Shown here: positions 1 through 10,481 of the stretch, one piece after another
Layout of the letters: the number at the start of each line of letters is the position of its first letter
Numbering within the stretch: position 1 is the first letter of the stretch
Assembly (NCBI GenBank): GCA_963575745.1
Contig: CAUYUJ010015726.1
Location: 1,121,839-1,185,838, forward strand
DNA: 64,000 nt
Reading direction: 5' to 3'
Source of the DNA: Prorocentrum cordatum
Taxonomy: Eukaryota > Sar > Dinophyceae > Prorocentrales > Prorocentraceae
Translations under genes and position numbers: made by a program
The notes under the pieces: model-generated
Database searches by the model: none
What the model was told of the DNA's origin: nothing
The model's input: the letters and a program-made list of their open reading frames with translations, nothing else

Positions 1-380
1 GTCGACGCGAGCCAGCCTCTCCGCGCGAAACATCCCCGTCGCGTGCGCAGGGAGGCACCCGGCCCAGGCGTGGAGCGCGGCCGCCCCGCCGGATGCCGAC
101 ACGAGACCCCCCCCCCGGGGAGGCGACGCGGCTGCAGCACCCGTGCGCGGGGCCCCCGCCCGCGCGCGTGCGGTGCCCAGCCACGCAGCGAGACGCCACC
201 GGCGTCGCGAAGCGAGACCACCACCAAGCAGTCGTGGAGCAGGGCCCCCCGCGGATGCGACGCACGATGCCTGCTGTCCTCGGAGGAGGCCACGCGGGGG
301 GTGGGGAAGGAAGCCCCCCCATCGGCCTCAGGCGAGGCAGGTGCTGTGGGGGGCCGGGATGCGTGCGCGGGTTCTCTTGC
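1..380. other. GC-rich stretch without a recognisable gene
   Basis: All three forward frames are open for long distances, but the translations are rich in Arg, Pro and Ala and show no domain. Open frames of this kind are expected by chance at this GC content. I see no gene here. Confidence 0.5.
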
Positions 381-640
381 GACTCCCCCTCCTGCGCATC
401 CTCCTCGCCCTCCGCGTCCCCCTCCCCTCTCCTCCTCCTCCCCTCTCCTGCCGCTGCTTCTCCGCCTGCCGCATCCCCTCCTTCTCCTCCCCCTTCTCCT
501 CCGTCTCCGCTTCCTCCTCCCTCTCCCCCTCCCCGTCCTACTCCCCCTCCCCCCTCCCCCTCCTCCTCCTCCTCCTCCTTCCTCCTCCTCCTCTTCCCCC
601 TCCTCCTCCTCCTCCTCCTCCTCCTCCTCCTCCGCCTGCG
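381..640. repeat. CTC/CCT pyrimidine tract
   Basis: An imperfect (CTC)n run, nearly pure pyrimidine on the plus strand. Similar tracts at 1855-2110, 9829-9918, 58010-58310 and 63280-63480 flank candidate exons in this window, so some may be intronic. Translations give runs of Pro, Ser or Leu and are not credible proteins. Confidence 0.9.
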
Positions 641-704
641 ACAGCGACACGAATCCGAAGCCGAGCGTGAGCAGCCACGACTGCCTACACATTCGAAGCT
701 GGAC

Positions 705-970
705 AGACATACAGAGAGAGGAGAGAGAGAGAAGGAGAGAGAGAGAGAGAGAGAGCGAGAGAGACAGAGAAGTACAGAGAAAAAAGGCAGAGACAGAGAG
801 AGAGAGAGAGGAGCAAGCGAGAGAGAGAGAGATAGAGGGAGAGAGAGAGAGAGGCAGAGAGAAAAAAACAGCGAGAGAAAGAGAGAGAGAGAAGGAAAGA
901 GAGAGAGAGAGACGGATATATACAGATAGAGAGGGAGAGATACTATATATAAAAATATAGAGAGGGAGAG
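705..970. repeat. GA microsatellite
   Basis: A (GA)n tract with scattered interruptions, grading into an AT-rich stretch at about 915-1110 that includes a pure TA run near 1085-1105. The reverse complement (CT)n appears at 36838-37015 and 59080-59155. Confidence 0.9.
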
Positions 971-1573
971 GGATATATAGAGATATTGAGACAACAACAG
1001 GAGCGAGGGTAAGCGAGAGAGAAATGACCAATGATAAAGAGGGGCAGAGAGAGAGAGATAGATAGCTGGATATATGTGTATAACAGTATATATATATATA
1101 TATATGAATGTACATGTGTGTATAAAGAGAGCAACGCCGATAACATGATACATATACCTATTATACACATGTATGCATGAAGATTTTAACAAATCCGCCG
1201 ACCCTGTCGGCGTGTGGACGAGGCTTTGTTGTTTGCCCCATCTTCCTCGTCGTTCCTTTTTCCCGTTTCCCTGCAGCGTCGTCGCTTCTGTCCCTTCCCT
1301 ACAGCCTTCTCCTCCACTGCGCCCGTCGCTTTCTCTCCTGTCCTAAAACCTTTTCCCTGAAGCGTGTCGGTACAAACCGAAACGGAACAACGTCGCCTCT
1401 GAGTCACAGGGAAGCCCCTTCCCTTTCTTTCCTTCCCCGACAGGGGGGGGGGTCCCGGGGGGGGTCCTGGGTCAGATACGCCGCCCTCCCGGCGTCGCTT
1501 CTGTCCCTTCCCTACAGCCTTCTCATGGATTTCACATACGTTTTTGACAGATTTTGGCGTTCTTGCCTCTTCC
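970..1573. other. No gene seen
   Basis: AT-rich up to about 1180, then mixed composition. A phrase running from a GTCGCTTCTGTCCC motif to CTACAGCCTTCTC occurs at about 1275-1313 and again at 1495-1525, so the stretch contains a short direct duplication. No domain is visible in any frame. Confidence 0.4.
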
Positions 1574-1850
1574 GCTTCCCGACGCGCCAAGACGGCCCAA
1601 GAGGCCCCCAAGATCGCCCCGAGACGGCCCAAGAGGCCCCCAAGAGGGCCCCCTAACGGCCGAAGAGGGCCCCAAGACGGCCCAAGACGCCTCCAAGACA
1701 GCCCAAGAAGCCCCCAAGATTGCCCCAAGACAGCCCAGGAGAGCCCCAAATTGCCCAGGAGGCCTCCAAGAGTGCCTCGAGACGGCGCAAGAGGAGCCTG
1801 GACGGCCCAAGACGGCCTCAAGAGAGCCCCAGGCTGTCCCAAGAAAGCCT
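1574..1850. repeat. CCCAAGAGG-type minisatellite
   Basis: Degenerate repeats of about 9 bp built on CCCAAGAGGC and AGACGGCC. The same family recurs at 50110-50265 inside the large tandem array, which shows that one minisatellite motif is dispersed across the window. Its translation gives monotonous Pro/Lys/Arg or Leu/Gly proteins. Confidence 0.85.
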
Positions 1851-1854
1851 CTGG

Positions 1855-1966
1855 CCTCCTCCTCCTCCTCCTCCTCTTCTTCTTCTTCTTCTTCCTCCTC
1901 CTCCTCGTCCTCGTCCTCCTTCTCCTCCTTCTCCTCCTCCTCCTCCTCCTCCTCCTCCTCCTCCTC

Positions 1967-1999
<33 letters not shown>

Positions 2000-2110
2000 T
2001 CTGCTCCCCCTCCTCCTGCTCTCCTCTGCCTCCTTCTCCTCTTGCTTCTCCACCACATCCTTCTCTCCCCTCCTCCTCCCTCATCCACCTCCTCCACCCT
2101 TCCTCCACCT
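1855..2110. repeat. CTC/CCT pyrimidine tract
   Basis: An almost uninterrupted CTC/TTC run, followed by a mixed segment to about 2330 with AT and GAGA stretches. No coding content. Confidence 0.9.
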
Positions 2111-2534
2111 CCCACTCATCCTCCTCCCCCTGCCCCCCCCCTCGTTTTCATCGTCGTCGTTCTCAGGGTCGGCGGTACCGGCCGTAAGGCCTTCGCAATA
2201 TATACATACACATATATAGACACATATAGATATAGAGGGAGAGAGAGAAACAACAAAAAAGAGAAAGAGAAAGAGAGAGAGGACAAACAAAAGGAGGAGC
2301 AAGAGGAGGAGGCCCATCTGCCCCCCTTCTCCTCCTCGCCCTATTCCCGGTCCGAGCGCGACCACTCGCCGTCAACTCCCTACATGCCGCAAGTGCAAGC
2401 CCGCGGGGCGCGAGCCGCACTCTGCCTGTCTTGCCGCATGCGGGGGGGTCCAATCGATGGTGGGGCTGGACCGGCGCTGTCGGATGGCCACCCCTGGGGG
2501 CCAGGGGGCCCAGGGCCTGGGAAGGGACAGGCGG

Positions 2535-2915
2535 AGTAAAGAGCCAACGAGCTCCCAGCTCGCGGTTCCAAGCTCCCAGTTCCCGGTTCCCAGATCCCGG
2601 TCCTCGGTTCTCGGTTCCCGGCTCCCGGCTCCCCGTTCGCAGCTCCAAGATCCCGCTTGAAGCGGGCGCTCCGCGAAACGGCAACTCCCGGTCCCCGGCT
2701 CCCGGTTCCGGTTCCTGCGGTTCCCGGCTCCTGCCAGGGAGCCCCACTCGAGGGGCCCTAGGAGACTCCAGGAGGGCCCAGGAGGTCCCAGGAGGCTCGG
2801 GAGGCCCCAGGAGGGCCCGGGAGACCCGAGGCCCCATGAGAGCTCAGGAGCTCCCAGAAGGCCCGATGCCCCAGGAGGTCCCAGGAGGCAGCAGGAACCC
2901 GCAGGATGACATCCC
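2535..2915. repeat. GGTTCCC and CCCAGGAGG minisatellites
   Basis: From about 2545 to 2735 a 7-8 bp unit close to GGTTCCCA repeats many times. From about 2750 to 2910 a unit of 9-12 bp close to CCCAGGAGGC repeats. They sit just downstream, on the minus strand, of a candidate exon, so they may lie in an intron. Confidence 0.8.
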
Positions 2916-3052
2916 GTCCTGGTCGATCGGACGGGAGGGAGGGAGGGAGACGGAGGGATAGTGAAGGGGGGAGGGAGAGGGAGGGAGAGACTTGAGGGCC
3001 TGGGCCCCCCTGGTCCATAGGTTGGCCAAGCGACTCTGAAGCCTTGCGTCAC

Positions 3053-3120
3053 CTTTGCGACGACTCGCACTTCATCTTGTAGGTCTGCAGGCGCTCGATG
3101 CACCACTCGACCTCGGAGAG
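3053..3120 (-). CDS. Candidate short minus-strand exon, unknown protein
   Basis: The minus strand reads L-S-E-V-E-W-C-I-E-R-L-Q-T-Y-K-M and about six more residues, ending at a good donor (AAAG then GTGACG, intron base at 3052). Upstream is a pyrimidine tract ending in AG near 3112. The EV-E/D-WC core resembles the end of the dynamin-like exon at 10482-11024, so this may belong to a diverged paralogue. The exact acceptor and reading phase are not certain, because the AG falls inside the Glu codon of this frame. Confidence 0.3.
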
Positions 3121-3310
3121 AGGTAGGAGGAGGAGGAGGAGGAGGAGGAGGAGGAGGAGGAGGAGGAGGAGGAGGAGGAGGAAGAGGACGAGGAAGAGGA
3201 CGAGGAGGACGACGAGGAGGACGACGAAACGCAGTGGGAAGGGAGGGACCAGGAGGAGGAGGAGGAGGAGGAGGAGGAGGAGGAGGATAAGTAGGAGGAG
3301 GACCAGGAGA
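3121..3310. repeat. GGA trinucleotide tract, probably intronic
   Basis: (GGA)n with GAC/GAG interruptions. On the minus strand it is a long polypyrimidine run directly before the candidate 3' splice site near 3112, as expected for an intron end. Confidence 0.85.
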
Positions 3311-3593
3311 AAGAGGATGAACGAAACTTGAAGATTGGTGCTGCAAGACATTTTTGGGGCTTTCTGGGCCTTCCGAAGCCGGCCCAGAGGTGACCGTGGA
3401 CATCCAGAGGGGGAAGAATGGAGCTCAATTCAACTTGCCCCTGGAAGGGTCAACTCCGCACTAGCACTGCACAGCGGCTGCTTCTCCAGGCGCCACTGTG
3501 CGACAATATGTAAGCATGAAGCTCACGCTCACTCTTCTTCCCCCTCTTCCTCCTCCTCCTCCACCTCTTCCTCCTCCTCAGTCCTCTTCTTAC

Positions 3594-3725
3594 AAGTCTG
3601 GTCCACCGGCACCTCGCAGAGAGCATTGGCCCCCATGAGGCGCTGCGCCTTCTTGCATATTTTCCCCCAAGCCGAGCGACCGTGCCGCAGCCATCGCGCC
3701 GCCACCTGGAGCGCCGTCGAGGAAT
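3594..3725 (-). CDS. Candidate minus-strand exon, unknown protein
   Basis: A minus-strand frame with balanced composition contains S-T-A-L-Q-V-A-A-R-W-L-R-H-G and later A-Q-R-L-M-G-A-N-A-L-C. It ends at a canonical donor (ACTT then GTAAGAAG, intron starting at 3593), followed by a GGA-rich intron-like run. The frame stays open upstream to about 3894. I do not recognise the family. It could be an exon of the same gene as 3053-3120 or a fragment of a decayed transposable element. Confidence 0.3.
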
Positions 3726-3894
3726 CACTCTGATACTGCCTTATCTTTCGGGGTCGCCATTCCAGCTTCGTGAGACGGAAGGTTAGCACCCCTCCTCTGC
3801 GGACATGGGCTAAACGTTCTGGCCCCGCAAACCCCCATCGGTCTGCTGGCTCCCCCACCCGATACCCTGGAGCACACCCCTGCTGAGAGTTCAA

Positions 3895-5900
3895 GGAATC
3901 CTCGGCTCAGAGTGATGGGTTTCACTCTAAGCGATTTCTTAAACAGTAGTCCAGGTGTAGATCTACTAACATTCTACAAACAAGCGACGCATCAAGATAA
4001 CGCCCAGGGCCCAGTCCAGATTATGAATTTTCTTCGGCGGAATCTGGAGCCTATGAGAACGCATGCCTTTTTCTAAAATTTCTGATGGGCGTACCTGGTC
4101 CCACTCTCTCCTAATGCCAGCTGAGTCCGAGGCGGCGTCCACTGCCTGAAGGGCGAACTCCAACTTTCAAGCACGTGGACATGGCCGACTGTTGACTGGT
4201 GCTTCCGATACCCAACCACTGGCTTCCACAGATATTCGAACGACAGACCCCACATCTTGCACCATACGGGTGAGTGATGGTAGGTGGGCACCTCCTGGTC
4301 GACCCACGGCAATCCAACCCGCGTGACCAGGTTACTGCAGACAATCCCATGCGTGGGGCGCCGCTCGTGGACAGCACCATCGGTTCCACGGACTTCACCG
4401 GCGCGGGGACAGCACCCAAAGGCCACGGGCCAAAATCCTATGTGCTGCTGAGATGGCATGAGCGCCGCCCCTACCGTGGCAAGAAGCTATCATAGAAGCA
4501 GGAGAAGCGGCTTTCGATCGCTTGAACCGTGATTCGAGACCGTCTTGAAGCACACCCAGAACTGCTATCCGAAACACCTTTTGAAGCCTGGTTGCAGGCA
4601 GACTCAGCTGGCCGCCCCAGCTGCCGGCTGACACTGCAGGCACGAAGAGGATCCCGGCTCCCTCGTAAGACCCTGCTGGCGCACCCCAGCCATGCCGCGC
4701 ATGAGCTGCGACGACATCAAGCCCTTCCAAACATGGGCGCGTTGGTCCGCGTTGTAGGCACCCCATATCTCCTTCCCTTTCTTGACGAACTGCAGTGTTT
4801 ACGCTTTGGTACTTCGCCGACCAACATGAAGTGCCTTCTGCGACAACTCGCCGCAGTGACGCGGTCTGGCCCCCATTACAGTGACTGCGGCGTTCGACGG
4901 CCAGTGCCCCGTGGCGCTCTGGGCGGCGGTCCAATTGCACGCGGAGGCATGGCGCTGCGAGCGGTGGCCGCTGACGTGGCGCCCACTGTTGGCCTGGACT
5001 TGTGAATCCACTCCTGCTTCCACGACGTGCCGAAGCTTTTCGCAGCTGGGCGGCGGGAAGACGCGCTGCTGTCTTCTCAACGATGTCCTGGCGCGCGATG
5101 CCAGCGAAGCAGGCGGCGCGGACTGGCGCCGCGCCAGGTGCAAGGGGTGGGCGTTTTCCCATCCGTGGTCGCTCTTCTTTACGCTGGCCCTCTGGGTCAA
5201 AGGTCAATTCCCCAATCTTGGGTTTCCTCGACCTCGCGTTCGCAGGGCAGTTTCTCTGTGCTTTCGCTTAGGAACTTGGGATTTGCCGTTCGTGATGCAC
5301 TCGGTCTTTTTGTTTTTCCCTTTCCAGGCTCTAACTTTCGCCCAGTTGCTCCTGATGTACCACTCGCGGGGTCACTGCTGACAGTGTCATAATCGGTGAT
5401 GGCGCCCGCCCCCTTGGCGTGCGCGGTATCTGACGGCGCCGCGCGCGCCCCCTAGAAGCCTTTCGCCCGCCCTCTGACCTAAACATCTGACGACATCTTC
5501 AAACCCTCCGAGCACACCCGATCCACCCTGAGGGCGCATAGCAGGTGCAGACGATTTTGCAAACTGGCCTGGATATACACAGCATCTTCGCCCACGCGCT
5601 GCCCCCAGTCGCCCTGGCGCCAAGTTGTCGCGGAAGGAGGGCGGCGCCGCGGCCGAGATGCGCGCGCGAGTCAGCGCGGCCGCGCCCCCAAATGCGACGC
5701 CCTCTTCGGCGCGGGCGGCGGCGCTCCAGATGCCGCGGCATTCCAGATCCCGAGCCTGCTTCTGCGGCGACTCGAGCCGCGGCGAACTCCGGCGACGCCC
5801 CCGCGCCACAAGGATGGCGTTGGGCGGCCTGGCCGCCAAGTGCTCGGTGAGAGGCCCGTCGCTGGAATGGCTGGCGGTATTGATCATGCCCGCGATGCAA
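3895..5900 (-). pseudogene. Unidentified minus-strand coding remnants
   Basis: Several minus-strand frames look more protein-like than chance: 3966-4163 (65 codons, containing V-R-P-S-E-I-L-E), 4073-4459 and 4395-5207. They overlap in different frames, as a frameshifted old coding sequence would. No RT, endonuclease or transposase motif is recognisable. From 5387 to 5909 the sequence is GC-rich with open frames of low complexity. I treat the stretch as decayed coding sequence of unknown origin and do not claim a gene. Confidence 0.25.
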
Positions 5901-5903
5901 AAA

Positions 5904-6400
5904 TCTCATTTGGGTGAACCTTTTTCTCGCGGCTGGGGCCCCCCGCCCAGGTGTCGGAAGCGCCCTGATTGATTTTCACCCCGGAACCGCTCCAGGGTGA
6001 GAATCCATCTGGGACCACCAAACTGCAAAACGGCGCTCTCGGGGATGGGGGGGGCGCACCCGAGCCTCAAACATTTGCATTTTCCACATTGAACCTCTCA
6101 TTGGGGTGCCTTTTTCTCGCGGCTGGGTCCTCCCGCAAAGGTGTCGGGAGCGCCCCAGATGGCTTTTCATCCTGGAACCGTTCCAGGGTGAAAATCCATG
6201 TAGCTTCCATTGCAATACGGGCTCTCGGGGATAGGGGGGGGTGCCCAAGCCCCCCCAATTATTATTTTCCACATTGAATCTCTCATTGGGGAACCTGTTT
6301 CTCGCGGCTGGGCACCCTCGCAGTCTCGGAGCGCCCCAGATGGATTTTCACACAGGAACCGTTCTAGGATGAACATCATCTGCCCCAATGCAAAACAGCG
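5904..6400. repeat. Tandem repeat, about 187-bp unit, three copies
   Basis: Units begin near 5904, 6089 and 6278 with a phrase like TCTCATTGGGG, followed by TTTCTCGCGGCTGGG, GGAGCGCCC and GGAACCGTTCCAGGGTGA. A fourth partial copy (GGAACGATTCCAGGGTGA) lies at about 6627-6655. The GGAACC...GGTTCC-like core could fold locally. Confidence 0.85.
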
Positions 6401-6450
6401 CTCTCAGGGAGTTGCAAGGAGCCCAATACAGCTCAACAGCGCTTTTTGTA

Positions 6451-6597
6451 AGCAGCCCACTAAGGCCCTCTGCAAGCAGCAGAATAAGGCGGCCTTCTGT
6501 AAGGAGCCCGATCAGGCCTTCTGTAAGGAGCCCAATAAGGCCTTCTGTAAGGAGCTTAATCAGGCCCTCTGTGAGGAGCCCAATAAGACCCTTCTGG
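6451..6597. repeat. 24-bp tandem repeat, about six copies
   Basis: A 24-bp unit (GCCTTCTGTAAGGAGCCC plus six bases) repeats with point changes. Being a multiple of three, it gives an eight-residue peptide repeat (A-F-C-K-E-P-N-K) in one plus frame. Nothing else supports translation. Confidence 0.85.
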
Positions 6598-6769
6598 GAA
6601 ATTTCCTGAAGAGGCCTCAGATGGTTTTCACCCAGGAACGATTCCAGGGTGATCCCGGCACTGGAAGCGGTGAGTTCCAAGCTCCCAGAAACACCCAGGA
6701 ACCGTTCCAAGCGATTCCGGAACTTGAATCGTTGGATCTTCTCCGTCCACCGAGTACTTGTCCACATGC

Positions 6770-7744
6770 AACTTGCAGTCCTGAAGCCAAGGACAAGCTG
6801 ATTTTGCCATCGCCTCACGAGGAGCACCAGCTGTGGCCGCACCACGATGATGGTCTCGTCGAAACCGCAATCGTAGCCCACCCCCATCTGCTTGGCAACG
6901 GGCTCCTCACGCTGGAGCAAGCCAAGAAGGTCACGTAACTCCTGCACCTCGCTTTCCAGCTTGCCAGCCCTCGTGGCGTGTACGTTTGCATTGTGTTCAC
7001 CTTGCGCATCTTCCTCTCCGCCACCAGATCGATGCTGTTGCAGCGTTCGGTCATCGTGCTCAGGGCCGACAAAGGTTATTGCATGACATGGGTACTTGCC
7101 ATGACGTTCGGGTGAGCGCGGTCCACATACTGACATACTGTCGGGATTCAGCCTTTTGGTCGTCATCTCCTGTCCGATACGCTGGCCGACGTAAGTGGTT
7201 CCCTCCCCATCCAGCCGCCCCTTCAGATCTAGTCGCCCACGGTGTGCTCTCCGAGCCCGGAGAGACCGCGGGCATGATTTTTCCACGACAGGCGCCACCA
7301 GGGCCAGTACGGTCGCCATGTCCTTCCCCAGTAGGCGTAGCGGTCGGGGTGCCAGGAACACCAGCTAAGGCGGGGGTCTGAACATTTTGATGAGGAGGAC
7401 ATGATTCTTCTCCTCCTGACATACCAGAAACCGCTGCACCTGCATGTCCGAATCCTTCAAGAAATCATCATGTTCGTCATCCACCGCTGCGTACTTCCTA
7501 GGAAAGGGTTCCGTTTGACCCGCTCCTGCACTTCCTCCGCCCAATCCTCTCGCAGCCCTGCGCTGAACCTCGGCGTCAGCGGCCATGGCGAGTGGCCGCA
7601 GACAAAAACGAATGACATACGATGAACAATCATAACGCGGCCCTGGGTCTGCGCCGTGGCCCCCTCTCGGCCCGGGAACGTCCGATGATTGTCGCAGGGC
7701 GGTGTGAGCCACGAGTTCCGGCCCCCGCGACAGATGGTTGGAAC
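6770..7744 (-). pseudogene. Decayed retrogene downstream of a spliced-leader scar
   Basis: Directly downstream of the leader scar, the minus strand has about 160 nt of leader and then an ATG at 7583. That frame runs M-A-A-D-A-E-V-Q-R-R, then an acidic stretch with D-D-E-H-D-D-F, and stops at 7365. Another frame continues (6750-7361) with a helical, coiled-coil-like run (K-L-E-S-E-V-Q-E-L-R-D-L-L). No intron-like pyrimidine tract interrupts it, as expected for a reverse-transcribed mRNA. The frame change and stop suggest it is no longer functional. An alternative start (7643) opens a second 62-codon frame. I do not recognise the parent protein. Confidence 0.45.
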
Positions 7745-7781
7745 TCGAGCCAAAATGGCTTGAGCTGAAATGGCTTCGGAC
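7745..7781 (-). other. Relict dinoflagellate spliced leader (double)
   Basis: Minus strand 7781-7760 matches the 22-nt dinoflagellate spliced leader with three substitutions (T, CCGAAGCCATTTC, AGCTCAAG). It is followed without a gap at 7759-7745 by CCATTTTGGCTCGAG, which is the last 15 nt of the leader with one change. In published dinoflagellate retrogenes the older leader is cut back to exactly this 15-mer, because the AG of CCGTAG serves as acceptor when the gene is trans-spliced again. This arrangement implies at least two rounds of mRNA reintegration. Confidence 0.85.
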
Positions 7782-8944
7782 CTCCCTTCTCCTTCCTCCC
7801 TCCTCCTCCCTCCTCCTCCCCCTCCTTCGAGTCGAAGCTCGAAGCTGAAGGCGGGTTCGGTCGGTGACTTGACGCCTGCCTCCTCCTCCGAGTCCACCTG
7901 CGCTTCCCTCCCAGACTTGGACCCACGCGATGGCATGCCTCCGTGCTCCGGCTTTTCGCGCAACGGCCCGCGCTGGGCGGGCCAGACGGGGTTGTCTTGC
8001 CTCAGAGGGCGCGGCCACGCCAATAGCGGCGACGACTGCCGCGCGGCCGTGGCCGGCCAGGGGGCCGAGCGTGGCCGGCCAGGGGGCCGCGGCGCACCCG
8101 TTGCCGCCGTGTCGCGTGCGCTCCGGCGTGGCCCTGCCGCGACCGTCGCCGTGGGCGCCCGCCGCCAGGCTGCGCCCCGGCGGCGGGCGCGGGCAGCCGC
8201 AGCACCGTGGGCGCTGCTCGCGGCGACGTCGGTGGCGGCCGCGGCGGCGGCGCCGCCGCTCGCCGGGCAGCCTGCCGCTGCTGATGGGCCGCGTGCAGGT
8301 GGGCTTTCACCTCGCAGATCTGGCCAAATCGGATCCACGAGAACTTCGGAACCCGCCTCGCGAGCGTCCACCATTAGACGAGCGCGTTCCGCGACTCGCA
8401 AATTAACCATATACTCGCAAATGGCCTGGATCCCCCGCGGGAGATCTACGATACAATACATCAAAGCGGACATGTGTTTTTCGGACGTTCGCGAGTAGGC
8501 ACTTTGCGAGTAGTGGAACGCGCTCAGTGAACCATGGATGCTGCGGGCGAGGGCAAGCTGGGGACGCGCTGGCCTGGGTCAGCCAGAGCCAGGCCGCGAG
8601 CCTGGGCCGGCCCCGGAGGAGCGAACCTGGGCCAGCGGAGGGGGCGGGGCCGGCCTGCCCCGCGCCGCCCGGATCAGCCATGAGCCGTTTTCCCCACATG
8701 CTTGGCGGGGTTCTTCTGTTCTTCCAGCCCGCGTCGCACCCGCGTCTCCCTCACCTCCCTCCTCCCTCCTCCCTCTCCTCCACTTCCGTTCCCCCTCCAC
8801 CCACACAGCCGCGCGCACGCACGCCCTCGCACACGCCCAAGACGTATGCACAACATACTGGGCACCCACATGAGACACACGTCCCGATACGGCCGCACAC
8901 GCATCATACACATACACATGACATGCCATATATAAGGCGTGCGT
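7782..8944. other. GC-rich stretch, no confident gene
   Basis: Open frames on both strands are Ala/Arg/Pro-rich and low in information. A short CTCC tract lies at about 7785-7830 and another at 8740-8790. No domain or splice structure is supported. It could include sequence upstream of the retrogene's insertion. Confidence 0.4.
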
Positions 8945-9297
8945 TTAGGATTCGCAGTGCATGGCAGGCGTGGCACTTTCTCGACACCAGAGGGAGTGCG
9001 TTGAGGGTGGTCTCCCTATCCGCTTCGGGCTCGCAAAGCGTGGCGGGCTTGGCACTTCCTCGACACCACAGGTGGTGCGCTGAGGGTGGTCCTCATATCC
9101 GTTACAGACTCGCAGGGCGCGGCAGGCGCTGCATTTCCTTAACACCACAGGGGGCGCGCTGGGGGTGGTCTCCCTGTCCGTTGCAGGCTCACAGGGCGTG
9201 GCAGGCGTGGCACCTCCTTGAACCACAGGTGGTGCGCTGGGGGTGGTCTCCCTATCCGTTGCAGGCTCGCAGGGCGTGGCAGGCGTGGCATTACGCA
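8945..9297. repeat. Tandem repeat, about 78-bp unit
   Basis: The landmark GGCAGGCGTGGCA or close variants occur at 8961, 9042, 9121, 9199 and 9277, about 78 bp apart. Units share CACCACAGG(T/G)GGTGCGCTG and GGTGGTCTCCCTATCCGTT. Because 78 is a multiple of three, the minus strand reads a 26-residue peptide repeat. There is no other sign of a gene. Confidence 0.9.
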
Positions 9298-9828
9298 TCG
9301 ATGGTAATGATACGCAAACGCATAAGACTGAAATTAAATATGTGGGGTTCCTCGGTCGCGTAATTTACTATTATTCGCGACGACGCCCGTGACCGGCCCT
9401 CCCAGAGCCCCCCCCCCTCCCCTCCGCCCCTGGCCACGTCACGTGACGTGACCGGCCCCCTCCTCCCCCCGCCTCCCCCCCTGGTCACGCCCAATTATCG
9501 CCAGGGGATAGAAAAAACGGTCTACGTAAGGGCTCAGAGGAGACTGGCAGACCCTGGTTCGCGCTGACTCCTGTTAGGCGCGCCCCGAGCAAAGGCAAGG
9601 GAAGGGACACCGCCTGGTCAAAGCCCCTCTCCTGCGTGGAACTGTTCGACCTAGCCTACGGTCGGGAACGGCGCCCGCATGTGCGCCTCCTTCGCGCGGA
9701 GGCGCTCATCGGTACCCAGACACCCCACGATATGACTTTGCAGTGCGCGGCCTTGGGCCTATTCTTGATGGCCCGTGGTCCCAAGAGCGGGCCGCAGAGG
9801 CCGAAGCAGGGAAGCCGCTTCGCGCTGG
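9298..9828. other. No gene seen
   Basis: Contains a CACGTGACGTG palindromic phrase at about 9437-9450 flanked by C-rich runs. One plus frame opens at 9636 but runs into the CTC tract. Minus-strand segments around 9690-9830 could be exonic, but no splice pair is convincing. Confidence 0.35.
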
Positions 9829-9918
9829 AGCTCCTCCTGCTCCTTCTGCTCCTTCTGCTCCTCCTCCTCCTCCTCCTCCTCCTCCTCCTCCTCCTCCTCC
9901 TCCTCCTCCTCCTCCTCC
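9829..9918. repeat. CTC trinucleotide tract
   Basis: (CTC)n of about 25 units. Together with the CTC tracts at 10276-10370 and 10417-10460 it lies downstream, on the minus strand, of the dynamin-like exon and is probably intronic. Confidence 0.9.
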
Positions 9919-9939
9919 TACAGGCAGCGCCAGGATCGA

Positions 9940-10310
9940 CAACGTCACACTGTCGGGGATCTGGGCATGCCGCCCGACACCCTCAGCCCTGGCCGGCGGG
10001 CCGCGGGCGGGCGAGGCGGCGGCGATCGGGGGGCGGCGTCGAGCGAGGCCGCCGGCGTGGGCGCCCCCCCGCCCCCCACCCTCCGCTGGCCATCGCTCGG
10101 ACGTCCATTCCCTGTGTTTTTTGTCGGTTTCGCGCGTGGCTTTTTCGCCAAAGGATCCAGGATGCTCCTCGATGGTCCTCGCCGAGGAAGAAACGCACAC
10201 GTCCGAGCGATGCCAAGTCGTCCACCCCATCCTCCTCGGTCAGCGGTGGGCGGCGGGGGGCGGCGGTAAACGCGAAGGCGCCTCCTCCTCCTCCTTCTTC
10301 AATTCCTCCT
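9940..10310 (-). other. Possible further minus-strand exon, low confidence
   Basis: Around 10080-10240 one minus frame reads A-R-T-I-E-E-H-P-G-S-F-G-E-K-A-T-R with balanced composition. It lies about 240 nt past the donor of the dynamin-like exon, so it could be the next exon of that gene. Neither its boundaries nor a matching phase can be fixed by eye. Confidence 0.15.
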
Positions 10311-10481
10311 TCAACTCCTCCTCCTCCTCCAACTCCTCCTGCTGCTGCTGCTGCTCCTCCTCCTCCTCCTGGCAACATCGGCCATGAGATGCAGCAGAGG
10401 TAGTGGGCCGTAGTGCACCTTGTCCTCCTCCTCCTCCTCCTCCTCCTCCTCCTCCTCCTTCTCGTTCTTCCCTCTCTCCAC

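Noticed and set aside
43-960. Long plus-strand frames at the left end
   Set aside because: They run through CTC and GA microsatellites and have no recognisable domain.
3895-5207. A LINE-type retrotransposon
   Set aside because: The frames look decayed and repeat-derived, but I found no reverse transcriptase or endonuclease motif, so I left them unassigned.
6451-6597. Eight-residue Cys-containing peptide repeat (A-F-C-K-E-P-N-K)
   Set aside because: A 24-bp tandem repeat translates into a peptide repeat in any frame without a stop; no start context or flanking coding sequence supports it.
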